Origin: Syntrophaceae bacterium
GTDB taxonomy: Bacteria; Desulfobacterota; SM23-61
DNA length: 8,930 nt
Assembly: GCA_003154025.1 (NCBI GenBank)
Contig: PMCE01000327.1
Span: forward strand, 1,632 to 10,561
Direction: 5' to 3'
Shown one piece after another: positions 1 to 6,075 of the stretch (position 1 is its first letter; the number at the start of each line of letters is the position of its first letter). Position numbers and translations under genes: made by a program. The notes under the pieces were generated by a model. The model ran no database searches, had not been told where the DNA came from, and saw nothing but the letters and a program-made list of their open reading frames with translations.

Positions 1-338
1 CCCTACTTGGACGGGTACCGGGCCCTTTTCATCCAGGACACCTCGGCACGGGTTTCGGCAATCCGGGCCGGCCGGGTGCACGTGGAGTTCCGGGGATTCC
101 CGCCGACCCAGCGGGACGACCTGGTGCGGACCATGGGGGACCAGGTCCGGGTGCAGGAGAACTCGATGACCACGTGCCTCTTGCTCATCTTCAACTCCGA
201 AAAGAAGCCCTTCGATGACCCCCGGGTCCGCCGGGCCCTCACCCTCGCCCTGGACCGGTGGGAAGGCTCCAAAGCCCTGTCCAAAATGTCCATCGGCAAG
301 TGGGTGGGCGGCCTGCTGCGGCCGGGATCGGAATTCGC
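1..338 (+). repeat. Direct repeat, copy 1 (duplicated solute-binding gene)
   Basis: These bases align without gaps to 8593-8930, in the same orientation. I count 18 mismatches, at 27, 48, 72, 102, 114, 130, 147, 150, 165, 177, 178, 180, 182, 184, 197, 214, 215 and 228. Positions 229-338 are identical. The repeat is internal to two paralogous coding sequences in the same frame. It is cut by both window edges, so its true length is not known. Confidence 0.97.
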
Positions 339-936
339 CCTCACCGAAGAAGAACTCGTCCAAATTCCCGGCTATTCCCGGGACATCCAGGCGTCCCGGA
401 AAGAGGCCCGCCGATTGCTAAGGGAGGCGGGAGTGCCCGAGGGATTCAGCTTCGATCTGTATAATCGCCCCACGGCCATGCCCTACGAGATCGACGCCAT
501 CTGGGTTGCCGACCAGTGGCGCCAGATCGGTCTGAACGTCAAGCAGAAGGTCCAGGAATACGGCGCCATGCTGAACCTATACCGGACGGGCAATTATGGC
601 GCCGGCGTCAATAACATCTCCGACTACATGGACGAACCCGACCTGCAATTCACCTGGTCCCTTTCGGCGGATAAATCGTCGCATAACTACGGCCGGTACA
701 AGGACCCGATCCTGGATGATCTCTACCAGAGGCAGAACCGGACCCTGGACCCGGCCGAGCGGCGGAATCTCTGCAAGCAATACCAGCAGCGGGTTCTGGG
801 GGAGATGGCTTATTGTTTCCCGACTTTTTGGTGGCACCGGATCATTCCCCACTCGGCGAAACTGAAGGGATTGAAACTCCTCCCCAGCCACTTCCTCAAC
901 CAAGACCTCTCCCACCTGTGGCTGAGCAAAGAGTAA
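1..936 (+). CDS. ABC transporter solute-binding protein, family 5, C-terminal part (cut by window start)
   Basis: This is the C-terminal 311 residues of a periplasmic extracellular solute-binding protein of the SBP_bac_5 (peptide/nickel/opine) type, which delivers a solute to an ABC importer. The reading frame is open from base 1 and ends at TAA 934-936. The family core PFDDPRVRRALTLALDR is at fragment residues 70-86. It is followed by the typical C-lobe with Trp/Tyr-rich segments (DQWRQIGLNV, and FPTFWWHR near the end). By alignment with the second copy at 7897, the first residue here corresponds to residue 233, so the intact protein would be about 543 residues, usual for the family. No permease or ATPase gene follows; the gene ends in a strong terminator and faces the racemase gene tail to tail. 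The ligand cannot be deduced. The family assignment is firm and the substrate is unknown. Confidence 0.9.
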   Translation, partial: PYLDGYRALFIQDTSARVSAIRAGRVHVEFRGFPPTQRDDLVRTMGDQVRVQENSMTTCLLLIFNSEKKPFDDPRVRRALTLALDRWEGSKALSKMSIGKWVGGLLRPGSEFALTEEELVQIPGYSRDIQASRKEARRLLREAGVPEGFSFDLYNRPTAMPYEIDAIWVADQWRQIGLNVKQKVQEYGAMLNLYRTGNYGAGVNNISDYMDEPDLQFTWSLSADKSSHNYGRYKDPILDDLYQRQNRTLDPAERRNLCKQYQQRVLGEMAYCFPTFWWHRIIPHSAKLKGLKLLPSHFLNQDLSHLWLSKE

Positions 937-991
937 GGAACCAGGAATCAGGCATCAGGAGTCAGGAACAATGCGCAATTCGCAATAAAAA
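936..991 (+). repeat. Degenerate 7-base tandem array (array A, left arm)
   Basis: Eight consecutive 7-base units start at the last base of the solute-binding gene's stop codon. The first five follow AGGAATC (for example AGGAACC, AGGCATC, AGGAGTC). The next two change to ATGCGCA and ATTCGCA, and the last runs into an A tract. Complementary units (consensus CCTGANT) with the same period lie at 1030-1053. The period is exact while the units vary, which points to selection or copying on a 7-base register rather than simple slippage of one unit. Confidence 0.85.
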
Positions 992-1060
992 AACCCCCTC
1001 TACTCCCGGTCGGGGAATAGAGGGGGTGACCTGAGTCCTGAAACCTGATTCCTTTTTTTT
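943..1060 (+). terminator. Long outer hairpin with T8 tail: terminator of the plus-strand solute-binding gene
   Basis: Bases 943-966 pair with 1030-1053 in 21 of 24 positions, and the stem is followed directly by T at 1053-1060. Seen from the plus strand this is a very long intrinsic terminator beginning seven bases after the TAA of the upstream gene. The T run overlaps the stop codon (1059-1061, complement) of the converging racemase gene. The stem is built from the 7-base array, and a second complete hairpin sits inside its loop. Confidence 0.85.
987..1026 (-). terminator. Inner GC-rich hairpin with T7 tail on the minus strand: terminator of the racemase gene
   Basis: CCCCCTCTA at 994-1002 pairs perfectly with 1018-1026. 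The stem continues after one mismatch with four more pairs and closes on a five-base loop near 1008-1012. On the minus strand the stem is followed by seven T (A at 987-993), as expected for a Rho-independent terminator of the gene ending at 1059. On the plus strand it has no T run. The two strands therefore use different stems nested in one structure. Confidence 0.85.
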
Positions 1061-2312
1061 AATCCACCGGTATATACTGCAGCGAACCGTTGGGGAAGAT
1101 GGAAACGCTCTGCCCCGACGACCCATTTTTTAATTCGTCCAAAACATCCTTCCAGGTATTCCGGATGATCACCTGTTCCGGATACCGTTCCAGCAGGTCG
1201 GACCGGGAACAGTTGGGGGAGAAGACGATGATCTTCCGGCCGTCGAATATGCCCGTAACCGCCTTGCGCCGGGTCACGGGGCCATAGAGCCTCATCCCCC
1301 GGTCCCCGAGAGAATGAAACCCCAGCCCGTCTGAACTGGCCGTGGCGATGACCACCTTTCCTCCCTCCCTCACCAGGCGGCAGGTCTCATTCCCGGTCCA
1401 GACATTCATGGCCTTTTGCGCCTGCACCAGTTCGGTATCTTCAGGGAAGGCGTTGAAAATCCCCACATCCACGTCGCAGGGGGCCTCTGTCCGGTATACC
1501 GTTCTGGCGCAGTCCACGGCGGCACGATGGGCCTGAACGAGGTCTCCCACGAAGACCCCGGCGGTCTTCCCCTCCGTGGTTCCCACCGAGTTCACGATGG
1601 CGCTCAACCCGGCCATGCGGGCCCCGTCTTCGATATCCGCCCGGAGTTCATTGGAGTTGATATCATAGCCCTTGGAGAAACCCGTGCTCCCGATCTTTCC
1701 CTGGTGGGCGGGGGTGTGATTCTTGTGGATGGTGTCGATGGACCCCATGCCGGGAATGACGATCTTTCCCCCTCCCCCGAAGGCGGCGATGGGGTGGGGG
1801 GTGATGAAGCCGATTCCGACTTTGACGTCGGCTTCCACAAAGTAGCGGTTGATGATGACCGGCGTTCCCCGCTTCGTGGTCCCCACATTGACCACGTTCT
1901 CGAACGGATGGTGATTGTACACGGAGAAGCGGTTGGCCATCTTCTTCCCCAGCTTCTTCTCCTGGTCGGCCTTCATCAGGGGGCGGTGGCAGCCGATGGC
2001 CATGACGATCTTGATGTTTTCATCCTGGATGCCGGCCTGGTTCAATTCCTCCACGACGAAGGGCAGGAATCGATGGGCCTGGGTCGGGCGGGTCAGGTCG
2101 TCCACCGCAATGACCGCGGTTTTCTTCCCCTCCGCCAGCTTGCGAATCGGCTCCTGGCCGATGGGGTTCTGAAAGGCCTTGCGGATGTCCTCCTGGCTTA
2201 CGTCAGGAGCATCCCCCATGGAGGCCATGGCGATCTTCCAATTGTTCGGAAAGGTGAGAGGCAGACTCTTGTTCCCCCTCCAGCATCCCCAAGGAATGGA
2301 AGCTTTTTTCAT
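1059..2312 (-). CDS. larA: LarA-family nickel-pincer 2-hydroxyacid racemase/epimerase
   Basis: The 417-residue protein belongs to the LarA (lactate racemase, DUF2088) family. These enzymes use a nickel-pincer nucleotide bound covalently to a lysine to invert the alpha-carbon of 2-hydroxyacids by hydride transfer. Signature blocks are visible. IAVDDLTRP at 68-76 carries D72 and R75. IGCHRP at 106-111 carries the substrate-side histidine. GFITPHP(I)AAFGGGGK at 168-183 is followed by IHKNH at 195-199. H173, K183 and H199 match, in spacing and almost in number, the cofactor ligands H174, K184 and H200 of Lactobacillus plantarum LarA, so the site looks intact. The ATG start has AAGGGG (complement at 2321-2326) 8 bases upstream. 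No cofactor-synthesis genes (larB, larC, larE) are in the window. It is transcribed away from the lyase-dehydrogenase genes. Family members act on lactate, malate, gluconate and other acids, so larA here means family, not proven lactate use. Confidence 0.88.
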   Translation of the reverse strand: MKKASIPWGCWRGNKSLPLTFPNNWKIAMASMGDAPDVSQEDIRKAFQNPIGQEPIRKLAEGKKTAVIAVDDLTRPTQAHRFLPFVVEELNQAGIQDENIKIVMAIGCHRPLMKADQEKKLGKKMANRFSVYNHHPFENVVNVGTTKRGTPVIINRYFVEADVKVGIGFITPHPIAAFGGGGKIVIPGMGSIDTIHKNHTPAHQGKIGSTGFSKGYDINSNELRADIEDGARMAGLSAIVNSVGTTEGKTAGVFVGDLVQAHRAAVDCARTVYRTEAPCDVDVGIFNAFPEDTELVQAQKAMNVWTGNETCRLVREGGKVVIATASSDGLGFHSLGDRGMRLYGPVTRRKAVTGIFDGRKIIVFSPNCSRSDLLERYPEQVIIRNTWKDVLDELKNGSSGQSVSIFPNGSLQYIPVD

Positions 2313-2433
2313 CGGTAAATCCCCTTTCGGTTAAGATTGACGGCATTTACTATAACACAGATTTGAAAATCAGGGGATGAGAAATGAAGGGGAGGGGACG
2401 AAGCTTTCTCCGGGCGGCTCATAAATGCAAGTA

Positions 2434-2468
2434 CAGACACCGAACTTCAGACCCCAGACATCAGACTA
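2434..2468 (+). repeat. 7-base tandem array B, left arm
   Basis: Five 7-base units occur, mostly of the form CAGACNN (CAGACCC, CAGACAT, CAGACTA), with one divergent unit at 2441-2447. The array is partly complementary to 2648-2682, including an exact 11-base match over CAGACATCAGA at 2455-2465. This is the same period as arrays A and C, with a different unit sequence. Confidence 0.8.
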
Positions 2469-2552
2469 CATCCTTCGACCTCTTATATGAAGGATCTTGA
2501 GATTTTGCAAGGAGACTCCTATTTGGAAACCAACCCCTGAAATCCTCTCCAA

Positions 2553-2591
2553 CCCCCCTGCAAAAAGCGGGGACAGGGGGGATTTTTGCAG
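2553..2591 (+). repeat. Two mutually exclusive hairpins
   Basis: CCCCCCTG (2553-2560) pairs exactly with 2574-2581. CTGCAAAAA (2558-2566) pairs exactly with TTTTTGCAG (2583-2591). The two stems share bases and cannot form together. The first, followed by ATTTTTG, looks terminator-like; the second would sequester its T run. This may be an attenuator-like arrangement or just a dispersed intergenic repeat element. Confidence 0.6.
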
Positions 2592-2615
2592 AGTACTTAC
2601 TCTTCGGTACCTTTT

Positions 2616-2699
2616 AGTTTATGAACCTTGGCCGTTCTTGGCTTTAATCTGATGTCTGAAGTCTAAGGTCTGCGGTCCGAATTACCGGGTTCATAAACT
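2616..2699. repeat. 12-bp perfect inverted repeat enclosing an array arm
   Basis: AGTTTATGAACC at 2616-2627 is the exact reverse complement of 2688-2699. The 60-base interior carries the right arm of array B. The downstream arm overlaps the start of the putative -35 region of the lyase gene, so folding or binding here could affect transcription. Confidence 0.75.
2648..2682 (+). repeat. 7-base tandem array B, right arm
   Basis: There are five units in perfect 7-base register, starting TCTGATG and TCTGAAG and becoming more divergent towards TCCGAAT. Read on the other strand, they are of the same CAGAC type as the left arm at 2434-2468, so the two arms form an imperfect inverted pair about 180 bases apart. 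Confidence 0.8.
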
Positions 2700-2725
2700 T
2701 GGGGTTGGTTTAAGAGAAATATAAT
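2699..2725 (+). promoter_or_regulatory. Putative sigma-70 promoter of the lyase-dehydrogenase genes
   Basis: A perfect TATAAT box is at 2720-2725. TTGGGG at 2699-2704 is a weak -35 candidate at a short 15-base spacing. The box lies 53 bases upstream of the lyase ATG and just after the inverted repeat ending at 2699. The -10 is convincing and the -35 is not. Confidence 0.5.
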
Positions 2726-2778
2726 GATATATGTAAAAGAGTGAAGCGGAAAAAATTTTTCGGTGAGGGAGTTTCGGC

Positions 2779-3696
2779 ATGGAAAGAATGATCAGACGTT
2801 CCACATTAATTCTTCCGGTGAATATTCCCCGCTTTGTGGAAAAGGCCTACCAGCGCGGGGCCGATGCGATCCTCCTGGACCTGGAGGACGCGGTTCCTCT
2901 GGCGGAGAAAGAAAACGCCCGGCGATTGGTCAAGGATTCGCTCGCGCTGGCCGCCAAGGGCGGGGCGGAAGTGGGGGTAAGGATCAACAAAGATCCTTAC
3001 ATGTTTCTCAAAGATTTGGAGGCCTCGGTCTATCCCGGCCTGGACGGCATTACCCTGCCCAAGGCCGAATCGGCGGAAGAGGTGCGCAACCTGGAGTCCG
3101 TGATTGAAAAGCTGGAGAGGCAGCGGGGCATGAAACCGGGCCACGTCCAGATATCCATTTTGGTCGAAACCCCGAAGGGGCTGCTGAAAGCCCAGGAGAT
3201 CGCCACGGCCAGCCCGCGGATCGAGTCCATGTTCATCGGGCCGGAAGACTACTGCCTGGAACTCGGAGTGGAGCCTTCGCCGGACGGGACGGAGATTTTT
3301 TACCCTCTCTCCTATATTGTAATCGTCTGCAAACCGGTCGGGATCCGTCCCATGGGGCTGGTGGGGAGCATCGCCGGGTTCCGCGACCTGGAAGCCTTCG
3401 AGCGGTCGGTCTCGCGGGCCCGGCAGATCGGCTGCGAGGGAGCCTCCTGCATCCATCCCGATCAGGTGGCGGTGATCAACCGGGCTTACACCCCGGCGCA
3501 GGAAAAAGTGGAGTTCGCCCGCCGCACCGTGGAGGTCTTCGAGGAAGGGCTGAGGAAAGGGACCTCCTCGGTAAACCTGGACGGGAAGATGGTGGACATT
3601 CCGGTTTACAACCGGGCCAAGCTGGTCATGACACGGGCGCAAGCCATCGCCGCCGTGGAAAAGAGGAAGGCGGAGGCTTTGGCAAAGCTAAAATAA
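2779..3696 (+). CDS. HpcH/HpaI (CitE-like) aldolase/lyase, malyl- or citramalyl-CoA lyase type
   Basis: This is a 305-residue TIM-barrel enzyme of the citrate-lyase-beta / malyl-CoA lyase superfamily, which makes or breaks a C-C bond in short 2-hydroxyacyl-CoA or related acids with a divalent metal. Visible landmarks are the N-terminal LILPVNIPRFVEKA (10-23), GADAILLDLEDAVP (27-40), VRIN with the substrate arginine R68, the metal-binding E130 in ILVETPKG and D157 in GPEDYCLELG, and the C-terminal GASCIHPDQV (221-230), which is typical of malyl-CoA and citramalyl-CoA lyases. GAGGGAG at 2765-2771 lies 7 bases before the ATG. The dehydrogenase gene starts 34 bases after its stop, so the two are probably one transcript. 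The family is secure. The exact substrate is open; a malyl-CoA-like thioester is the likeliest guess, and a CoA-independent aldolase is possible. Confidence 0.88.
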   Translation: MERMIRRSTLILPVNIPRFVEKAYQRGADAILLDLEDAVPLAEKENARRLVKDSLALAAKGGAEVGVRINKDPYMFLKDLEASVYPGLDGITLPKAESAEEVRNLESVIEKLERQRGMKPGHVQISILVETPKGLLKAQEIATASPRIESMFIGPEDYCLELGVEPSPDGTEIFYPLSYIVIVCKPVGIRPMGLVGSIAGFRDLEAFERSVSRARQIGCEGASCIHPDQVAVINRAYTPAQEKVEFARRTVEVFEEGLRKGTSSVNLDGKMVDIPVYNRAKLVMTRAQAIAAVEKRKAEALAKLK

Positions 3697-3720
3697 GGTT
3701 TCAAGTTTCCAAATGAAGAA

Positions 3721-3725
3721 AGGAG
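3721..3725 (+). promoter_or_regulatory. Ribosome binding site deciding the dehydrogenase start
   Basis: AGGAG lies 5 bases before the ATG at 3731. The earlier in-frame ATG at 3713 would place this site inside the coding sequence and has no site of its own, so 3731 is preferred. Confidence 0.75.
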
Positions 3726-3730
3726 AAGGC

Positions 3731-4816
3731 ATGAGCGTGTATCAAATCGTCGTACTCCCGGGGGACGGAGTGGGTCCCGAGATTGTCGCTGAGGGGTTGA
3801 AAGTCATTCGGGCGGCCATGGCGGGGACGTCCGTGGAGGCTAAATTCACCGAGCTGGAGATCGGCGCGGCCCGTTACAAGAGAACGGGCTCCCCTTTTGG
3901 TCAGGAAGACATTGAAAAAGTGAGGAAAGCGGATGCGGTCTATTTGGGAGCCATCGGCCTTCCCGATGTTCGCCTGCCGGACGGAAGAGAAGTCCAGTCG
4001 GGATACATCTACCGGCAGGACCTCGACCTCTACGCCAACATTCGGCCGGTGAAGCTGTACAAAGGAATCGATTCCCCCCTGAAGAAGGCCAATGAAAAAG
4101 GGATCGATTATGTGATCTTCCGGGAGAACACGGAGGGACTGTACACCTTCGGAAAGGGCGGGTTCCGAATCGGCAACGAGGCGGCGGTGAACCCGCTGAT
4201 CATCTCCCGCATCGGGACGGAGCGGATCGTGAGGGCCGCCTTTCAGATGGCCCGGCGGCGCAAAGGAGCCCCCGAGGACGGAGTGAAGAGGGTGACCTGT
4301 ACGACCAAGTCCAATGTGGTCGAGGCCTATGCCTTCTTCGAAGAGGTCTTCAGGGATGTGGCCAAAGAGTATCCCGACATTAAGATCGAACACTTCTACA
4401 CGGACGCCCTGACGGTCCTCATGGTCCAGAAGCCCTGGCACTTTGACGTCATCGTGACCGAGAACATGTTCGGGGACATCCTTTCCGACCTGGGCGCGGG
4501 AACCATCGGAAGCCTGGGCCTGGCCCCCTCGGCGGAAGTGGGGGATAAGCACGGCCTCTTCCAGTCGATCCACGGAAGCGCGCCGGACATCGCCGGAAAA
4601 GGCATCGTGAACCCCGTCGCCGCCATCCTCTCCGGCGGGATGATGTTCGACTGGCTGGGCACCAAATTTAACGATCCCAAGGCCGGTGAAGTGGGCCGCA
4701 AAATTGAGAAGGCGACCGAGGCGGTCCTGAACAAGGGCCAGGTGAAGACCCCCGACCTGGGCGGAAAGAACACCACCCTCCAGATGACCGAAGCGATCAT
4801 CAAAGAGATCAAGTGA
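3731..4816 (+). CDS. NAD-type isocitrate/isopropylmalate/tartrate dehydrogenase family enzyme
   Basis: This 361-residue enzyme of the beta-decarboxylating dehydrogenase family oxidises a 2-hydroxyacid carrying a 3-carboxyl group and then removes that carboxyl. Seen are LPGDGVGPEI (9-18), RQDLDLYANIRP (95-106), FRENTEGLY (130-138), TTKSN with K193, YTDAL with D225, the family signature NMFGDILSDLGAGTIGSLGL (245-264, with D249 and D253), and HGSAPDIAGKGIVNP (281-295). D286-I287 replace the Lys-Tyr pair of NADP-dependent isocitrate dehydrogenase, so NAD+ is the expected cofactor. The ENTEG segment and the TKSN motif (instead of DKxN) resemble isocitrate/homoisocitrate and tartrate dehydrogenases more than LeuB, and no leu genes are nearby. 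It lies 34 bases after the lyase gene. The substrate is unresolved; a substituted malate is plausible. Confidence 0.88.
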   Translation: MSVYQIVVLPGDGVGPEIVAEGLKVIRAAMAGTSVEAKFTELEIGAARYKRTGSPFGQEDIEKVRKADAVYLGAIGLPDVRLPDGREVQSGYIYRQDLDLYANIRPVKLYKGIDSPLKKANEKGIDYVIFRENTEGLYTFGKGGFRIGNEAAVNPLIISRIGTERIVRAAFQMARRRKGAPEDGVKRVTCTTKSNVVEAYAFFEEVFRDVAKEYPDIKIEHFYTDALTVLMVQKPWHFDVIVTENMFGDILSDLGAGTIGSLGLAPSAEVGDKHGLFQSIHGSAPDIAGKGIVNPVAAILSGGMMFDWLGTKFNDPKAGEVGRKIEKATEAVLNKGQVKTPDLGGKNTTLQMTEAIIKEIK

Positions 4817-4821
4817 TAAAA

Positions 4822-4881
4822 AACCGCAAGTCGCAAGGCGTAAGTCGCGAGAGCGTAGGTTTTCTTTTACGACTTGCGGTT
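4822..4881 (+). repeat. 7-base array C closed by a 12-bp perfect inverted repeat
   Basis: Five units in 7-base register (AACCGCA, AGTCGCA, AGGCGTA and two more) run from 4822 to 4856. The first 12 bases (4822-4833) are the exact reverse complement of 4870-4881, so the array folds into a hairpin. It begins four bases after the end of the dehydrogenase gene's TGA. There is no T run after the stem, so it is not an obvious intrinsic terminator. It could instead stabilise or process an mRNA shared with the deacetylase gene. Confidence 0.85.
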
Positions 4882-4939
4882 CTTCGAAGGCGGGCAATCG
4901 ACCAAAGGTCGCCTTGCGCCGGGTTTCCGGGTAAGAGAT

Positions 4940-5665
4940 ATGGACGAGATTGATTTCAAGGGGAAAATCGTCCTGGTCATAGGCGCCCATCCGGACGACA
5001 ACGACTTTGGGGCCGGCGCCACCGTGGCCAAGGCCGCCGCGCAGGGCGCGGAGGTTTTATACCTCATCGCCACCACGGGCCAGAGGGGAAGTTCGGACGA
5101 GAACATGACCGGAGACAGGCTCTCGGACATCCGGAAGAAGGAGCAGGAAGATGCGGCCAGGGCCCTGGGTGTGCGGGGCGTGCATTTCCTAAATTATGTG
5201 GATGGAGAGCTGGTTCCGGACCTCAAACTGAAAGAACAAGTGGTGATATCCATCCGGCGATTCCGGCCGGACATCGTTTTCACCATGGACCCCAGTTTTT
5301 TCTACTACAAGAACTACGGGTTCGTGAACCATTCCGACCACCGGGCCATCGGAGAGGCCACGCTGGACGCATGTTACCCGCTGGCCCGCGACCTGCTGTC
5401 CTTTCCCGAGCACGTCAAGGCCGGGTTGAAGCCCCACAAGGTCAAGGAAGTCTTCCTCCACAGCTTTGTTCCGGAGAATGCCAATTTTTACGTGGACGTG
5501 ACGGAAACCTTCGACCTGAAGATAAAAGCTCTCTCCCTCCATAAATCCCAGGTATCCGACCTGGAAGGGATCAGAAAGAGAATGATGGACCGCGCCGAGG
5601 CGGTGGGCAAACTGGCCGGATGCAAGTATGCCGAGGGATTCGTGCGCCTGCGCCTTCCCGAGTAG
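4940..5665 (+). CDS. PIG-L/LmbE-type zinc-dependent deacetylase
   Basis: The 241-residue protein belongs to the LmbE/PIG-L family, zinc hydrolases that remove acyl groups from amino-sugar or thiol conjugates (MshB, BshB, PIG-L). The metal and catalytic motif GAHPDD is at 15-20, followed by ND rather than the usual E. The second zinc motif HSDH is at 131-134. The helix RKKEQEDAARALGV (65-78) is typical, and the length is normal. ATG 4940 puts the first strand ten residues from the start, as in relatives. A frame-open TTG at 4874 would add 22 residues encoded by the hairpin of array C, so I reject it. The ribosome site before 4940 is weak (AAGAG). The gap to the dehydrogenase is 123 bases, so co-transcription is possible. 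The substrate is unknown; a detoxification or thiol-related role cannot be told from a metabolic one. Confidence 0.85.
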   Translation: MDEIDFKGKIVLVIGAHPDDNDFGAGATVAKAAAQGAEVLYLIATTGQRGSSDENMTGDRLSDIRKKEQEDAARALGVRGVHFLNYVDGELVPDLKLKEQVVISIRRFRPDIVFTMDPSFFYYKNYGFVNHSDHRAIGEATLDACYPLARDLLSFPEHVKAGLKPHKVKEVFLHSFVPENANFYVDVTETFDLKIKALSLHKSQVSDLEGIRKRMMDRAEAVGKLAGCKYAEGFVRLRLPE

Positions 5666-6075
5666 ATTGCCGTAGGTTCCCCCCGGCTTCGTAGACGAAA
5701 GAGGGTGCCTCGCGAAGAAATAGCAAGACGGCCCTCCTGGACCTCCCTTCACTTCCCCCGCATTCCCCCATGTATTATAGAAAGCAACATAAGTATTGCA
5801 ACCCATGGCCACCGCGAAAAGCCCATAAACACAGGTTAAAACGGTGTAGTTTCATTGCATTACTTTTGCGGTTCTCAATAATTGCTGCCATTCCAATCAA
5901 AACACAAAGCCTCTTGTTGCATTGTTATTTTGTATCTACCTTCCCCAAACTCATCCTCACAATCACGGTTCCAATAAGCATTTTCCCTTCAGCTATAGAA
6001 ATCCTATCCGGGAACCCGCACAGACAGCTGCATAACCTGTAGGGAAATGTCAGATCAAATCGCTGCTATTACAAC
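5666..6075. other. 410-base convergent gap, no gene recognised
   Basis: This stretch lies between the tails of the deacetylase and PilZ genes. The first hundred bases are GC-rich like the genes before; from about 5770 the sequence becomes clearly AT-richer. A small possible stem (TTCGT/ACGAA near 5689-5700) is the only structure I see, and no convincing terminator. I looked on the minus strand past the PilZ stop for the ATPase domain of a histidine kinase and found none in any frame. Confidence 0.6.

Larger units (their letters stand above)
2313..2778. other. 466-base divergent intergenic region packed with inverted repeats
   Basis: No gene is seen between the diverging racemase and lyase genes. 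In order the region holds the racemase ribosome site, the left arm of 7-base array B (2434-2468), a small 7-bp hairpin (2470-2476 with 2489-2495), a pair of competing C-rich/A-rich hairpins (2553-2591), a 12-bp inverted repeat (2616-2627 with 2688-2699) enclosing the right arm of array B, a TATAAT box and the lyase ribosome site. Both genes must start from here. Confidence 0.75.

Noticed and set aside
936..1060. CRISPR-like array
   Set aside because: The units are only 7 bases, with no spacers and no cas genes nearby.
1416..2318. Plus-strand open frame of 300 codons
   Set aside because: It lies antisense to the racemase gene, which has full family motifs; the His/Asp/Gly-rich translation is typical of a GC-rich shadow frame.
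2806..3642. Minus-strand open frame of 278 codons
   Set aside because: It is the shadow of the lyase gene, with no domain, no ribosome site and odd composition.
4874..4939. Earlier TTG start for the deacetylase
   Set aside because: The extra 22 residues would be encoded by the closing arm of the array C hairpin and fall outside the family alignment.
3701..4990. Minus-strand open frame of 429 codons
   Set aside because: It is longer than the real dehydrogenase gene but antisense to it, rich in His/Asp/Gly/Val as shadow frames are, and spans the array C hairpin.
5189..5812. Minus-strand open frame of 207 codons
   Set aside because: It is antisense to the deacetylase, whose zinc motifs are clear.
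5770..6042. Plus-strand open frame of 90 codons
   Set aside because: It has no ribosome site and no recognisable motif; hydrophobic runs come from AT-rich sequence.
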